Source of the DNA: Protonemura montana
Taxonomy: Eukaryota > Arthropoda > Insecta > Plecoptera > Nemouridae
DNA: 64,000 nucleotides
Direction of reading: 5' to 3'
Assembly: GCA_947568835.1 (NCBI GenBank)
Contig: OX387606.1
Span: forward strand, 11,966,001-12,030,000
Part shown: piece by piece, positions 1 through 33,724 of the stretch
How the letters are laid out: the number at the start of each line of letters is the position of its first letter
Numbering within the stretch: the stretch's first letter is position 1
Program-made: the position numbers and the translations under genes
Notes under the pieces: generated by a model
The model's input: only the letters and a program-made list of their open reading frames with translations
The model's database searches: none
What the model was told of the DNA's origin: nothing

Positions 1-107
1 TCGAGTTCGAGTCCGCGTTTGGGCATCAATTTTTGAGACGGTTATAGTGTTGTTAATAATAAAATACCCCGCGCATTGCAAGCGTTTGCAATTTGAATAA
101 GATTTCA
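1..107 (+). repeat. tRNA-derived SINE, 3' part, cut by the window edge
   Basis: The sequence starts inside a Pol III B box (GAGTTCGAGTCC). It continues with the body found in reverse at 55261-55407: GCATCAATTTTTGAGA, then AATAAAATACCCCGCGCATT, then a short hairpin around CAAGCGTTTGCAA. It lies in an intron of the kinesin gene. The tRNA-like 5' half is outside the window. Confidence 0.8.
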
Positions 108-868
108 TCCTAATATGGTTTAGGTCGAATTGAAGTTATCAGTTTGTTTGTTGATGCTCACATTACAGTTTCTCACATCCTAATTTATTCTATAGTAGGT
201 ACTACATGCTGTCGAAGGTTCCACACAGAATTATTATTTTAGTTCCTTTCCTTTAGGACCACAATCCAATCAATTATCCATCAATTATCCACCGCTCAGC
301 ACCCTGTGTGCATTGAACTTATCTTAATTATACCAAATACCTAAAACTGTGTGATATTTTTTTTTCCTAAAAAATATTTACCTATCTCAAAATATTTAAT
401 CAGAATTTCCAATGATTATCTATAATTTATAAAACTAAAAGTAGGTATAATTATTTCAAACAATAAAAATTTGGTAGTGTACATTTGTCATACCTACCCT
501 CTAGTTTTTTAAATTGTTTTTATTACCTTGTAATACGACTTTAATTGGTAGGTATCTTAGTGTGCATAATGCAATCTTTTTAACAAAGGCTCTTGGATCT
601 TTTTAATTTTTTTTAACAAAGGATCATTTTAATAAAGATCTTTATGTTAATAAATTATATGTCCCAGATCAGGCAAGCACCAATGCCAATACCTAGACAT
701 AGTGAGTGAGACCATGGATGTCTATGGTGAGACTAAAGGAATGTCTCACATTATTTTATTGAAATGCCAACAAAAAAGAGACATTTCTAAATTTAGCAAA
801 AAATAAATAAACAAAGTCTTAAATAAGTGAAAACAGGCATTACTTTAACATAAGCTTTAGAAGCACTC
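108..868. other. Kinesin intron, no further exon seen
   Basis: This stretch is AT-rich and lies downstream of kinesin exon 3. I see no splice-bounded reading frame with motor motifs on either strand. Confidence 0.5.
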
Positions 869-870
869 AC

Positions 871-1136
871 CTTGGCTTCCAGACCAGCCACCTTCACGCC
901 CGAACGGCCATCATCCCTTAGAGCCAACGCTGTAGATGACTTGGGCTGTAGAAGGTCTCGCACATTTTCGTTGTAAACTTCCATATACGAGACCCAAACG
1001 TCGAAAGTTCTTTCCGTAGCCACTGCCGCTATCCGTTGATAGAGCTCAACCATTGTCAGGTATGTGATGCCAGGCATACCTTCGCAGCCCAGCATGGTGA
1101 AGGTCTTGCCAGCACCGGTGGCTCCGTACACAAACA
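871..1136 (-). CDS. Kinesin-8 coding exon 3 (P-loop exon)
   Basis: The acceptor is GTTACAG and the donor GTGAGT at 870-865, in phase 0. It encodes VFVYGATGAGKTFTML, GITYLTMVELYQRI, the beta-strand SYMEVYNENVRDLL and VAGLEAK. No further kinesin exon is visible between 1 and 868. Confidence 0.94.
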
Positions 1137-1963
1137 CTGTAACCAGATGCACAATATAGATTCGGCTGTTGGTTAGAAAAAATACTAAGCAAATGTTGGT
1201 GGTAAATAATTAGTGGGTCACATTGGCAACTCAAGATGTTCCATGTCACGAACCATTCTATTTGTCTGTTCATAATTAGGGATTGAAATACTGAAACAAA
1301 TGAGGGAAACTGGTGTCAGCAAACAATCAACTAGCCCAGTGACAGCAGCTTAATATTTCTTTCTATCGACGATACCACAGATGATACCGACTGCCACTTA
1401 GGTAGTAAATGATCATTTGATTATTTTACCTGAACAGTTAAATCCTTCAAGCAAAGATGAAAGAATCCCTTTAGTGGTGTCTTCAAAAACATCATCGTTG
1501 GTAGAGCTTGCATCAAAGACTCTGTCAAATGTAAAATCCAAAGCCCGATTTTGTTTTTTAAGCATATCTCTTCGACCTTGCACCTTTCCTTGAAAGTAGA
1601 ATGGTGTATCATCCTCTTTTGGATCGAATGTCAGCTTAGTACTGTTGATAGTCTTGATAAGGCTCCTGCTGACATGGAAATGTACATTTTAAGTAAATTA
1701 ATTTTTACTTATTTTACTATTAAAGCCAGAGAAATGTTATAGGTAGTGTGTAATCGGAAATTTCTCGTTCTGCATAATGAATTATATTTATATTTTTTAT
1801 GTAACAGTAGCTACCTCTGTTGCAACTCTTTTTCTGTGTGTGGCCGAACTCTCACAACCACTTTCATTTTGGAGGTGACTGATGCATCTTCGACCACCGT
1901 TTTGGCTGGATTCATACGACGCTTCTTAGGTGAAAACGATGTCCGTCGCTTTGGACGGTCCAT
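871..1963 (-). CDS. Kinesin-8 motor protein, KIF18-like (5' part, three coding exons; gene continues past base 1)
   Basis: The coding exons are 1963-1815, 1665-1430 and 1136-871, joined in matching phases (2, 1, 0), giving about 215 residues. The start is the ATG at 1963. After a basic N-terminal segment the protein reads KMKVVVRVRPHTEKE, the first strand of a kinesin motor. Next comes DFTFDRVFD, and then FNCSVFVYGATGAGKTFTML, the ATP-binding P-loop (GATGAGKT). GITYLTM and SYMEVYNENVRDLL follow. The NCS-V-x-YGATGAGKT and YLTM wording is closest to KIF18A/B, which are plus-end-directed, microtubule-depolymerising kinesins of mitosis; KIF19 is second choice. The family role is knowledge, not seen here. 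Switch I, switch II and the tail lie outside the window. The gene is divergent from the phosphatidylserine synthase gene, with 826 bp between start codons. Confidence 0.93.
1430..1665 (-). CDS. Kinesin-8 coding exon 2
   Basis: The acceptor is TCAGCAG. The exon begins by completing an arginine codon (R-SLIKTINSTKLTFDPKE) and ends with EGFNCS plus one base before GTAAAA. It carries the FTFDRVFD strand and the helix before the P-loop. The 236-nt length keeps the frame on both sides. Confidence 0.92.
1815..1963 (-). CDS. Kinesin-8 coding exon 1
   Basis: This exon opens with ATG at 1963 (MDRPKRRTSF), has a lysine/arginine-rich leader and enters the motor domain at KMKVVVRVRP. It ends in phase 2 at a GTAGCT donor (1814-1809). 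The basic leader resembles a nuclear localisation signal, which is inference. Confidence 0.9.
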
Positions 1964-2789
1964 CCTTAAAGGTCAGAAATCATTGACTTAAAAAATTGAA
2001 ATTAAATAAGAATAAATTAGTAATTTTACATCCAAAAATGAGAGAACTGAAGGTGCCATAACGAGATCCTCGATATATATCATGGAAAAATACAACTGCC
2101 TAGTGCATACAATTTAATGGCTGCTTGAAGCCTGGCATCGCATATTACGAAAAACTTCAGCTATGCAAAATTAAACTCGTGAATATTAACTTAAAATACA
2201 CGCCAGATAAGCTAACCGTACTTACTTGAAAGTACTGTTTCCACTAAAAAGACGCAAAACACTTGCTATAATCGTATATCGGTCGATCTTTCAAAAGTTT
2301 GTAACGGTTTTATAAAACAGCTTCTTTCAATTTTTTTAAAATGATTTGGTTACTATCATGACCACCGTGGCAGCACTATCCACTTGATCCACTCATTGTG
2401 CTGTGAAGAGCTTGAGCTCGCCGCCGCTAGGCCAAAGATTGCACTTTGGATTGCGATTGCACGTTGGATTGCACGGTCTTTGGATTGCACCGACCGGACT
2501 GTGACGTACGATGTGACAGAAGCAAATCAACAGGTTCAAGCAGCACGCTGTTCAACGTTGCTATTGGTTGTCATGACGACAAACAACATGGGGAGCGGTT
2601 GAGTGATAAGTCGTCGAGGTTAAGTTATTTAAATCATGCTTGATAAGTGACGAGCTCCCAGTGAAGCATGCCATTGTAGTGCTTTATTTTAATTTTAACT
2701 AGTAACATTGGGCTTTCTGAAGAGACTACAACGACGTTCGTTTAAAGGTGCCTTGGTTCTCATTAGTTCTCATAGACCAAAGTATCTTT
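1964..2789. promoter_or_regulatory. Shared intergenic promoter of kinesin-8 (-) and phosphatidylserine synthase (+)
   Basis: The two start codons are 826 bp apart in divergent orientation, so both promoters must lie here unless 5' UTR exons extend further. The most distinctive part is 2436-2510: several near-copies of TTGGATTGCAC followed by GTGACGTACGATGTGACAG, which resembles a CRE. Transcription starts were not determined. Confidence 0.6.
2436..2490. repeat. Degenerate short tandem repeat GGATTGCAC in the shared promoter
   Basis: The core GATTGCAC or GATTGCG occurs four or five times in 55 bases (at about 2437, 2448, 2454, 2466 and 2482), three times preceded by TTG. The spacing is irregular, 6 to 16 bases. 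This could be a transcription-factor binding cluster. Confidence 0.65.
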
Positions 2790-2950
2790 ATGATGTCAGT
2801 AGAAAATGAGGGTGGAGATTTTATGACCGGTCTTTTTAATGAAAAAGTGTCGTTGCCGGAAAACAATACGTTTGAAGCTAAAGGCCCAAATACTAAAGCA
2901 ACACGCAAAGAAAATAGGTTTTCAGATGATGGAACTCTCACCTATCTTTG
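2790..2950 (+). CDS. Phosphatidylserine synthase exon 1
   Basis: It begins at ATG ATG and encodes a soluble N-terminal segment ending [11 protein letters not shown]. The tryptophan codon is split by a GTGAGT donor. Vertebrate PTDSS2 has the same DGT...WRAHT context here. Confidence 0.9.
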
Positions 2951-5900
2951 GTGAGTAAAACGGACTTAGATGTTTCGGATTTTGTAGGTCGATGGATACT
3001 GCCGAGTGACAGCTTTGGCCTTTATAAAATTTGTTTATGATTTTAAAACAACATTAAGCCTGATAAAACCTGCATGCTGAACACACTAAGTCTGTTACCA
3101 ATTACTTTTCAGGCGCGCCCACACATTTACCGTACTTCTTATTCTACTGTGTGTACTTATTTACGTAGCTGTTTTTGAGCCTATTCATGATGATACTGAG
3201 TATAATACAAAAAGGTAAGGGGAATGCCTTCCAAGCAAATAATCTATCTTGGCTTGTTATCATCTTGAATGATACTTAAGTAGGTAGTTTTTCAGTTTTG
3301 TAACCACAATATTTCTAGAATTTTAAAGTAGTGCAAATTTACGTATCAGATTGAAACTTTCACTTGGTTTCTATTGCAGAGGTATTGTGGCATGCGTATT
3401 TGGTTTTATTCTCGTCGGGGTGACTGTCACTCCTGATGGTGTGTTTAAAAGACCGCATCCTGTTGTTTGGCGCTTAACATTCTGCTGCAGCATAGTGTAC
3501 GAGTTGGGGCTGATATTTTTACTTTTCCAGGTAAACTTAGTACTTACTTTGTTGTTATTTTGACCTTTCAGTGCATTACCATGGAACTCTGAATAAAGTC
3601 ACTCTGTAGCAAAAAGAGAAAATCATTATAGAATTGTGAATCACCCTTTTTTTTGTAAAAGCATGATGAACATTTGATACGATTTAACGGTGTTGAAGCC
3701 AAACGCTATGTATAAGGAGACACAAAACTATCATAATTTTTTACTTTCCCCTCTGTGTACCAGTATAACTCAAGTGCATAGGTTGCGGTTTGTTTTGGTT
3801 TGAAGTATGCTCGTTGAGCTAGATTAGTAAGATTCCCAAAGATCAAATCGCTGACCAAAAATAAAATGTTGTCGTTTTTGGAATATCAATATTTTTTATG
3901 AAGCCAAGCGATTGGTCTCGTCTCACGGTTAATCCTCGTTCATTTCAAGCTGAGAAATGAAAATTGAAGGTGGACATATGATAAAGGTTGTCAAAAAACC
4001 ACCTCAGCCTAACAAGCATATATTGTTATCACCACAGACACACATCCATAATATAACATGTCTCGACTTGAAGACCGAGATTTTTAGACTGGTCGATTTG
4101 CAGCCAGTATTGGTTTTGTGGGATAAATATAATTACTTACGACGGTTCCAAACCACTGTCACTAGATGTTTTTATGTATTAAATTATTTTCTATCTCAAT
4201 CCTAGACCATGTATTAAGCGGTTTCCGTGAAAAAAAACAAAAAAAAAACAATGCAGAGGGTGACGGAAATCCTGAGAACAGCCCTTGGCTCAGAACGGCT
4301 TAATTTTGGCATAAGAACCTAGAGAAAGATGTTGAGTATATTGTGTACAAATTTGGTTTTCCTATCTCTAGTAATAACTGTTATCAAAATGTAAAAGTCT
4401 GAACTTCGAAAATCTTAAAAAACCTTTGATAAATTGCGTTTATCTCAGTGAGCTTTAGCTTAAATTAGCTTTGGAGAATTTCTATTCTGCATATGTTAAC
4501 TTTCAGATTTGACTAAAAAAACAGAAATTTTTGTGTCCATGTGTTGTGTGCATAGTGATTGTCTTCAACACCCTTAATAAAAACAAATGGCTAATAGTTA
4601 CTTCGTCAATTCAATGCACTACATTTCAGGTTTTTTGTTTTGTTGGTAAGCTTCCTTACCATTGAGAAAGTTGAATAACTGATCCACATATGATAATATG
4701 AAAATATGATTGCTGCATAATAATTCACCTGTTATCTTTTTAGCTCATAGAAAATGCAGGACACAATAAAACTTGATAAACATTTAATTGATGCATATTA
4801 ATTGAACTTTTATCTTTTCTAACGCATAGACAAAGCAGGATGCCATAAAACTTTTGAAACATGTCGACTCAAACTTGGGAGTTCCTCTTGAAGAGAAGAG
4901 TTACGGTAGCAAATGTGTGATCTATGACTCCAACAATACAGCAAATCCATTCCATAATGTCTGGGTAACTTATTTCATAAAATCTGTTACTATTGTCTAG
5001 TCAATGTCCCCAACCAAAGTGCATAACATCACCTGCATGTACATTTCTTTCCTCAGGATAAGATGGATTTGTTTGTGGCAACACACTTTCTTGGGTGGTG
5101 GTGCAAGACACTTGTGTTGCGTGATTGGTGGCTGTGCACTGTTCTTTCTGTGATGTTCGAGATTTTGGAATACACATTGGAGCATCAACTGCCCAACTTT
5201 AGTGAATGCTGGTGGGATCATGTAGGTTTCAAAGCGTTTTTTTTTTCCACTAGAAATGGTACAGTATAGATAAGTTACAAAATTGTAACTAATGTTTTTT
5301 ATTTATTTCAGTGGATTATGGATGCTTTAATTTGTAATGGATTGGGTATTTATATCGGTATCTTGACATTAAAGTATTTCTCAATGAAGACATATCACTG
5401 GCGAGGACTATGGAAAATCCCAACTTACAAGTACGTGGTTTTCAAATTACTTTCCAAATGTTAGTATCTTATCTATTCACATGTTGCCTACAACTTGCTC
5501 TTGTCATAGGGGAAAACTGAAACGGGTTGTGGCGCAATTCGGTCCTTATTCGTGGGTGGATTACGATTGGAAGTCGACATCTAGCCTGGGTCGATGGCTG
5601 GCTACGCTGGGTATCATTTTTATGGTGAGCCTTGTAATACTAGCAATTGGATCACCCCTACAAACACTATCAAGGAAAAAAGTTACAATATGTTGAAATG
5701 GATGTTATTTGAACTATTTCTTTTACAGTTCCTACTCACCGAGCTTAACACGTTTTACTTGAAATTTGTAATGTGGGTACCGCCTGAACATTACCTGAAT
5801 GCTTTGCGGCTATTCTTCGTTTTGCTGTGGGGAGCAGTGGCTCTACGAGAAGGTTTTCAATACCTCGATGATCCGTGAGAGAATATGTCACTCTTTTGCA

Positions 5901-6398
5901 TGTGTGTGCTACATTTCCTAACTGACAAAACCTTGTACTTACCTTTTGATTCTTACAGTGACTGTAACAAGATGGGCCGGCAAGCGTGGCTGTTGCAGGT
6001 GATTGTCGGTACGGAGTTTCTGATTGTGGCGAAATTTGACTGGGATACGATTACCATACCAATACCAAACCACATACTGCTCTTCTGGGTCATTGGGTTG
6101 TCAATTTTAGCCCTTTGGACCATCTGGAGGTTCTTCCTTTCGTCATACTCGACTCAAATTAGGTATAGATCAAAATGTTTGTTGATATTTAATTGCTACC
6201 CAAATCTTTGACATTACAAGGCATTTTAAAATATTGATATATTAATTACGTTTTGTGTTCTTTTTTTTACTTAGAGGATTACTCGAGGATGTGAATCTGC
6301 GCAGAACACGTTGGGATTTGGTTAGGTCTTGCGAGTTGGGCAATTCCATAGCATCGGTTCCTAATGATTGTGAAGAGAAAATCCTGAAACTCGAGTAG
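2790..6398 (+). CDS. Phosphatidylserine synthase (PTDSS2-like), complete, ten exons
   Basis: Exons are 2790-2950, 3113-3214, 3380-3530, 4839-4964, 5057-5221, 5312-5430, 5510-5624, 5729-5874, 5959-6162 and 6275-6398. All junctions are GT-AG and in phase, giving 470 residues (human PTDSS1 473, PTDSS2 487). The enzyme is a multi-pass ER membrane protein that makes phosphatidylserine by exchanging the head group of an existing phospholipid for serine (family knowledge). Diagnostic stretches are [83 protein letters not shown] and [20 protein letters not shown]. About nine hydrophobic segments are visible. The N-terminal WRAHT block and the NTKRGIVA join favour PTDSS2 over PTDSS1. Start: ATG ATG at 2790/2793. 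Confidence 0.96.
3113..3214 (+). CDS. Phosphatidylserine synthase exon 2
   Basis: Acceptor TTTTCAG, donor GTAAGG. It encodes the first membrane helix ([18 protein letters not shown]) and the start of the EYNTKR motif. Confidence 0.93.
3380..3530 (+). CDS. Phosphatidylserine synthase exon 3
   Basis: It encodes [20 protein letters not shown], the [10 protein letters not shown] loop and helix [16 protein letters not shown]. It ends in phase 0 at GTAAAC. Confidence 0.94.
4712..4865 (+). repeat. Diverged tandem duplication of the exon 4 acceptor and exon start
   Basis: Bases about 4712-4787 and 4789-4865 align without large gaps: TGCATAATAATT against TGCATATTAATT, a pyrimidine-rich TATCTTTT tract, CATAG, GCAG, then ATAAAACTT...AAACAT. 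The downstream copy holds the true acceptor and codons DAIKLLKH. The upstream copy would read DTIKLDKH, so it is a pseudo-exon start. Confidence 0.75.
4839..4964 (+). CDS. Phosphatidylserine synthase exon 4
   Basis: It encodes [19 protein letters not shown], the CVIYD strand and NPFHNVW. Its acceptor region and first eight codons are partly duplicated just upstream (4712-4787). Confidence 0.94.
5057..5221 (+). CDS. Phosphatidylserine synthase exon 5 (catalytic core)
   Basis: It encodes the most conserved part: [38 protein letters not shown], then [13 protein letters not shown]. The acidic and histidine residues in these blocks are conserved in both PSS1 and PSS2. Length is 165 nt, phase 0. 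Confidence 0.96.
5312..5430 (+). CDS. Phosphatidylserine synthase exon 6
   Basis: It encodes [20 protein letters not shown] and [14 protein letters not shown]. The conserved CNGLG turn follows a membrane segment. Phase 2 at GTACGT. Confidence 0.95.
5510..5624 (+). CDS. Phosphatidylserine synthase exon 7
   Basis: It encodes [20 protein letters not shown] and [13 protein letters not shown]. The PYSW motif is conserved in the family. Confidence 0.95.
5729..5874 (+). CDS. Phosphatidylserine synthase exon 8
   Basis: It encodes [20 protein letters not shown], then a membrane segment and [10 protein letters not shown]. Donor GTGAGA, phase 2. Confidence 0.95.
5959..6162 (+). CDS. Phosphatidylserine synthase exon 9
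   Basis: It encodes the last two hydrophobic helices, around [18 protein letters not shown] and [20 protein letters not shown]. Phase 2 at GTATAG. Confidence 0.94.
6275..6398 (+). CDS. Phosphatidylserine synthase exon 10 and stop
   Basis: It encodes a short cytosolic tail, [17 protein letters not shown] to KILKLE, with stop TAG at 6396-6398. The tail is shorter and less acidic than that of mammalian PTDSS2. Confidence 0.92.
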
Positions 6399-7201
6399 AT
6401 CTCTGAAGTAAAAGTGTAAGACTTACTCCTTTTACGTCTCTCTGTACTAGTTAGTAGTGCAAGTGGCGTCGACTGATAGTTGTTACAATTTCTTCCTTGC
6501 GAGTTGCTCATTGATTGAGCTGTAGTTAGGTGTATTTGAACTGATTGCTAGTCAGTAAAACTACCACCAGTTGTCTGGGTTTTATTAGGATGAATTAGAT
6601 TAGCCTGACACATTGGTTCCTTGTTAAGTGTGTAAGCGTTTTTTATTTCAACAGGATATTGAAAGATGTTATGAATGTTGTTCATTGATTGTTCATTGCT
6701 AGCAAGACTTGACCAAACCCATGATGGATGGATATTTTCATGGTGGTTTTAACGTTTTACATGCTTGCCAAAATTGACATTTAGGCCATTGAATGTATTT
6801 GACAATATTAAGAATAAGTATAGTATATAACTAGTTTTAACAATGTACATTTTACATTGGTTACAACGATATATGATTAAGTAATAGTAATGAAAGCTAT
6901 ATAAAAAAATTATTATAAAATGAAAGTTGTATTTACAGTAAATGAATCATATGAAAGTGAGACAGATGGGTGAACCTGAGAAAAGAACCTACCAAAAACA
7001 TGACTTGCTTTTTGCTTTAACACCCCATTTACAGGTACTAATATAGATCACAATGCAATCAGCCAAGTTACACATAGAAAAAACAAAATTACAAGCGTAA
7101 CCAGCCAATCTAACTTTTAAACGAATATAAAAAAAAAAAGCTAAAAACCTCTAGCAACTGCGCTTTTCACGGCTAAAGAATATGCAACCGTATGAAACCA
7201 T
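6399..7201. other. Convergent 3' ends of phosphatidylserine synthase (+) and ANKRD gene (-)
   Basis: The two stop codons are 803 bp apart, so the 3' UTRs share or abut this space. It is AT-rich. No canonical plus-strand AATAAA was seen. Minus-strand AATAAA hexamers lie near 6580 and 6640, inside the probable 3' UTR of the synthase gene, so the transcripts may overlap. Confidence 0.55.
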
Positions 7202-30983
<23,782 letters not shown>

Positions 30984-33347
30984 TGCACACACATTACTCA
31001 CTTCTCATTCAATTCCTTAACTCTTATATTATTATTATTAGGTAAATATGCACTTCACTGTGAATAAAACAAACGAAAAATTGGAAATAACCCGAATAAC
31101 CAACACTGAGGAAGTGACGGACCCTAACCTCTAAATTTCAACCGAAATTTAACACTGTTTATTAAGAAATTGCGAGCATATATGTACATGTTATGACAAC
31201 AGTAAGTTTCTTTAGTATTTGAAGTAATATACCAAATCCGAAAAAACAAGTTTCGCCGGACAAATATCTTATATTTGAGATTTTAAACACCCGTTTTGAT
31301 TTCTCGCGCTAATAATCTTATTTCCAGAAAATACGACGAACAGCCGACGTTCGGAAACCAAGGTCAATTCGTGACATTTGTATTTATCGACTCTGATTTT
31401 CATAAAGGCGTCAACTTTGAATTCGAAATGCTGAAATTTTAGTTTGCCTCAATGTGGAACCGGAATTAACTAATTATTAATTGGAAATCAAATTCAAGAA
31501 AGAGTCGAGCATTTGATAAAAAAAGTTTATTTGGTAACAGTCAACCTTCAATTTCATTTTAAAGCCAATAAATAATGTTTCAATTACGTTATGTTCCCTT
31601 CGACCACCAAACTCCCACTCGGTGTGTAAGACCCTAAAGTCAATACATTGAAAGCAATTACTTCATAAACAATACAAAACTTAGCAAAATAAGCACTTGT
31701 TAGTATATTTTAAGGCTTATTTACTAGATAATGTAAGGGGGCACATTTACACATACATTGAGAATCCTCCCTGATTCCATAAAAACATGGGGAAGCTTTT
31801 CAACAACACATTTGGTTTTCTCTGCAGCTTGCAGAAGCTTAAACATATGTTTGGAAGTGTAAACGAAATTTGACACGAAATATAATCGGCAAATGAGATG
31901 GAAGAAAGAACCAGAATCAGTTTCAATTGAGCTTTGATGGATTTGGTCTCCTAAGATTGAACTACCATGTTTTGATATGACGGTACATAATATTTTGTTT
32001 GCTAATATTGTTGAAACATGCAATTCTATAAACATTTTTGGAATGTTTGGAACATTTAACAGTAACGGAGTTTATTACATTGACTTTGTTCAATCGTGAG
32101 AACAGAATATTTGGTTCAATTGTTATTTTACTATGTGTTTAGGTATTGATTTTCTTTCGATAGTTTTACATCATGAAGAAGAATAAGCGTATACAATCGG
32201 ATGAACCACTGACGGAAATCCTAGATTTCACTTCATAATCCATCACAACAGTGATTAGTCTTTGGGTCGTTATTTATTAATAATATAATTTGATTTTTTT
32301 CAATCGTTTATGTCCTGTCTTTTAATGTAACAGATTTTCAAGATGTTGCCAATATATATAATTTACACAGAGGCAATGACAAATAAGACCAACATCGTAA
32401 ATTCGTTAGCATACCATCGGTGTACAACAGAAACAAGATAAACCTACAAAATAAAAACGCTCTGGCACAAAAAGAAAATACAGTTAATCAACCTCTGTTC
32501 CGCTCCACTGTGTCGTGTCAGTGTTACGAGCAAACACTTGTCAAGATTTCACAATTTCCCTACTATCACTCTGAACCAGTTGGTTACCTAATCAACCTAA
32601 ACAAACTTAAGGACATACAAAATATAACTTTTCTTAAGATTACCATCTAGAAAACAAGCGTCATCATCGCAATGAAAATACTCTGGAGGGCTGGATGGGC
32701 GGTAGTCGAGCCGAGACCGTCCGCTTCATGGCAGACCATGATCTACCAGTTCCGCGAACTGAACCACCTCGACTGGACTGTTACCCCCTGTCAAACAGAG
32801 GGATCAAATAAGCTGCCAGCAAAGCAACAAAAAGCAGGCAATATACCAGGTTTTGTAAATGTGCAAGGTGGGCATTGCTGCTATAGTTAATACCTTTATT
32901 TAGGTGTAAAAGAACAAGATCATAAATGGGAGAAAAGCAAAGAAGGAATATAATGTTCCAAAGTTGAAAAAGCTGGTTGCAATAGTAGCAGAAACTTGAA
33001 CAACGTTTAGAATATTTTTATTTAATTTTAATTTAGTATTTCAAATCCTTCTACAACCAACTTGTGAGCATGTCTCTGTACCAGAATGCAGAAGCTGTGT
33101 GTCATGTTTGAAGAGCATGTTTGAAAATCAAGGACCAACACTATTTAAGGTCAGCCTCAACTGTCTATTGCTTACATTTAAAAATTGCCTCTTTAAAAAT
33201 TTATTTTTAACCAAATGGTTTTTAGCTTTGTCTCTTTTGAGCTCTGTGAGAATGTTAATTCTGAATCTAAAGACATCACTTTCAGTTGGCTATAAATGGA
33301 CCTCTAATTATTTTCCCAACGAGAATTTATACCTTTCCGTTGCCCAG
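30984..33347 (-). other. Intergenic region between PDE7-like and ANKRD genes; ANKRD 5' region
   Basis: The PDE7 stop and the ANKRD start are 2.4 kb apart on the same strand. The ANKRD promoter and any 5' UTR exon should lie here. It is AT-rich, not CpG-rich, with no obvious TATA or initiator assigned. Confidence 0.5.
33200..33205 (-). terminator. Candidate polyadenylation signal of the PDE7-like gene
   Basis: AATAAA on the minus strand, 143 bases after the PDE7 stop codon, the nearest canonical hexamer downstream. Confidence 0.5.
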
Positions 33348-33724
33348 CTAATTATCAAACAGTCTTTGTGATGCACCTGACAGAGTAGTCGGCAGCGATC
33401 CCCGTCTTCGTGCGAGTACTGGATCTTTCTGCCGACGAGCCCACCGTTGCCACGCTGACGCCTCGGCACCGACGTCGGCAAACATTTCAGGGCCACCTGA
33501 CTTCCTGCGCCGAAGCTCTCGCTTCTTGCGTGACCGCGACTTGGCGCCGTTGTCTGATGGCCAACGAACGTCCAGGCGCGAAGGGTCCACGCCAAAGTCA
33601 AGGGGAACTGATAGGCGACGAGGGTATTGCTGGTTTAGGGACAGTGGGACGTTAGCATCTTCTGGGAAATTGTTGCCCGTGGAGTCAAGACGTTGGCGGA
33701 AAGATTCGCCGATTTCGCAGATGC
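33348..33724 (-). CDS. PDE7-like last coding exon: RRLSVP, RRKS and RRGSLP
   Basis: It encodes [32 protein letters not shown] (Ser 852), a basic run [13 protein letters not shown] (Ser 889), [15 protein letters not shown] (Ser 923) and the end QRLFDN before TAG at 33350-33348. Acceptor TTTCCAG. Confidence 0.85.
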
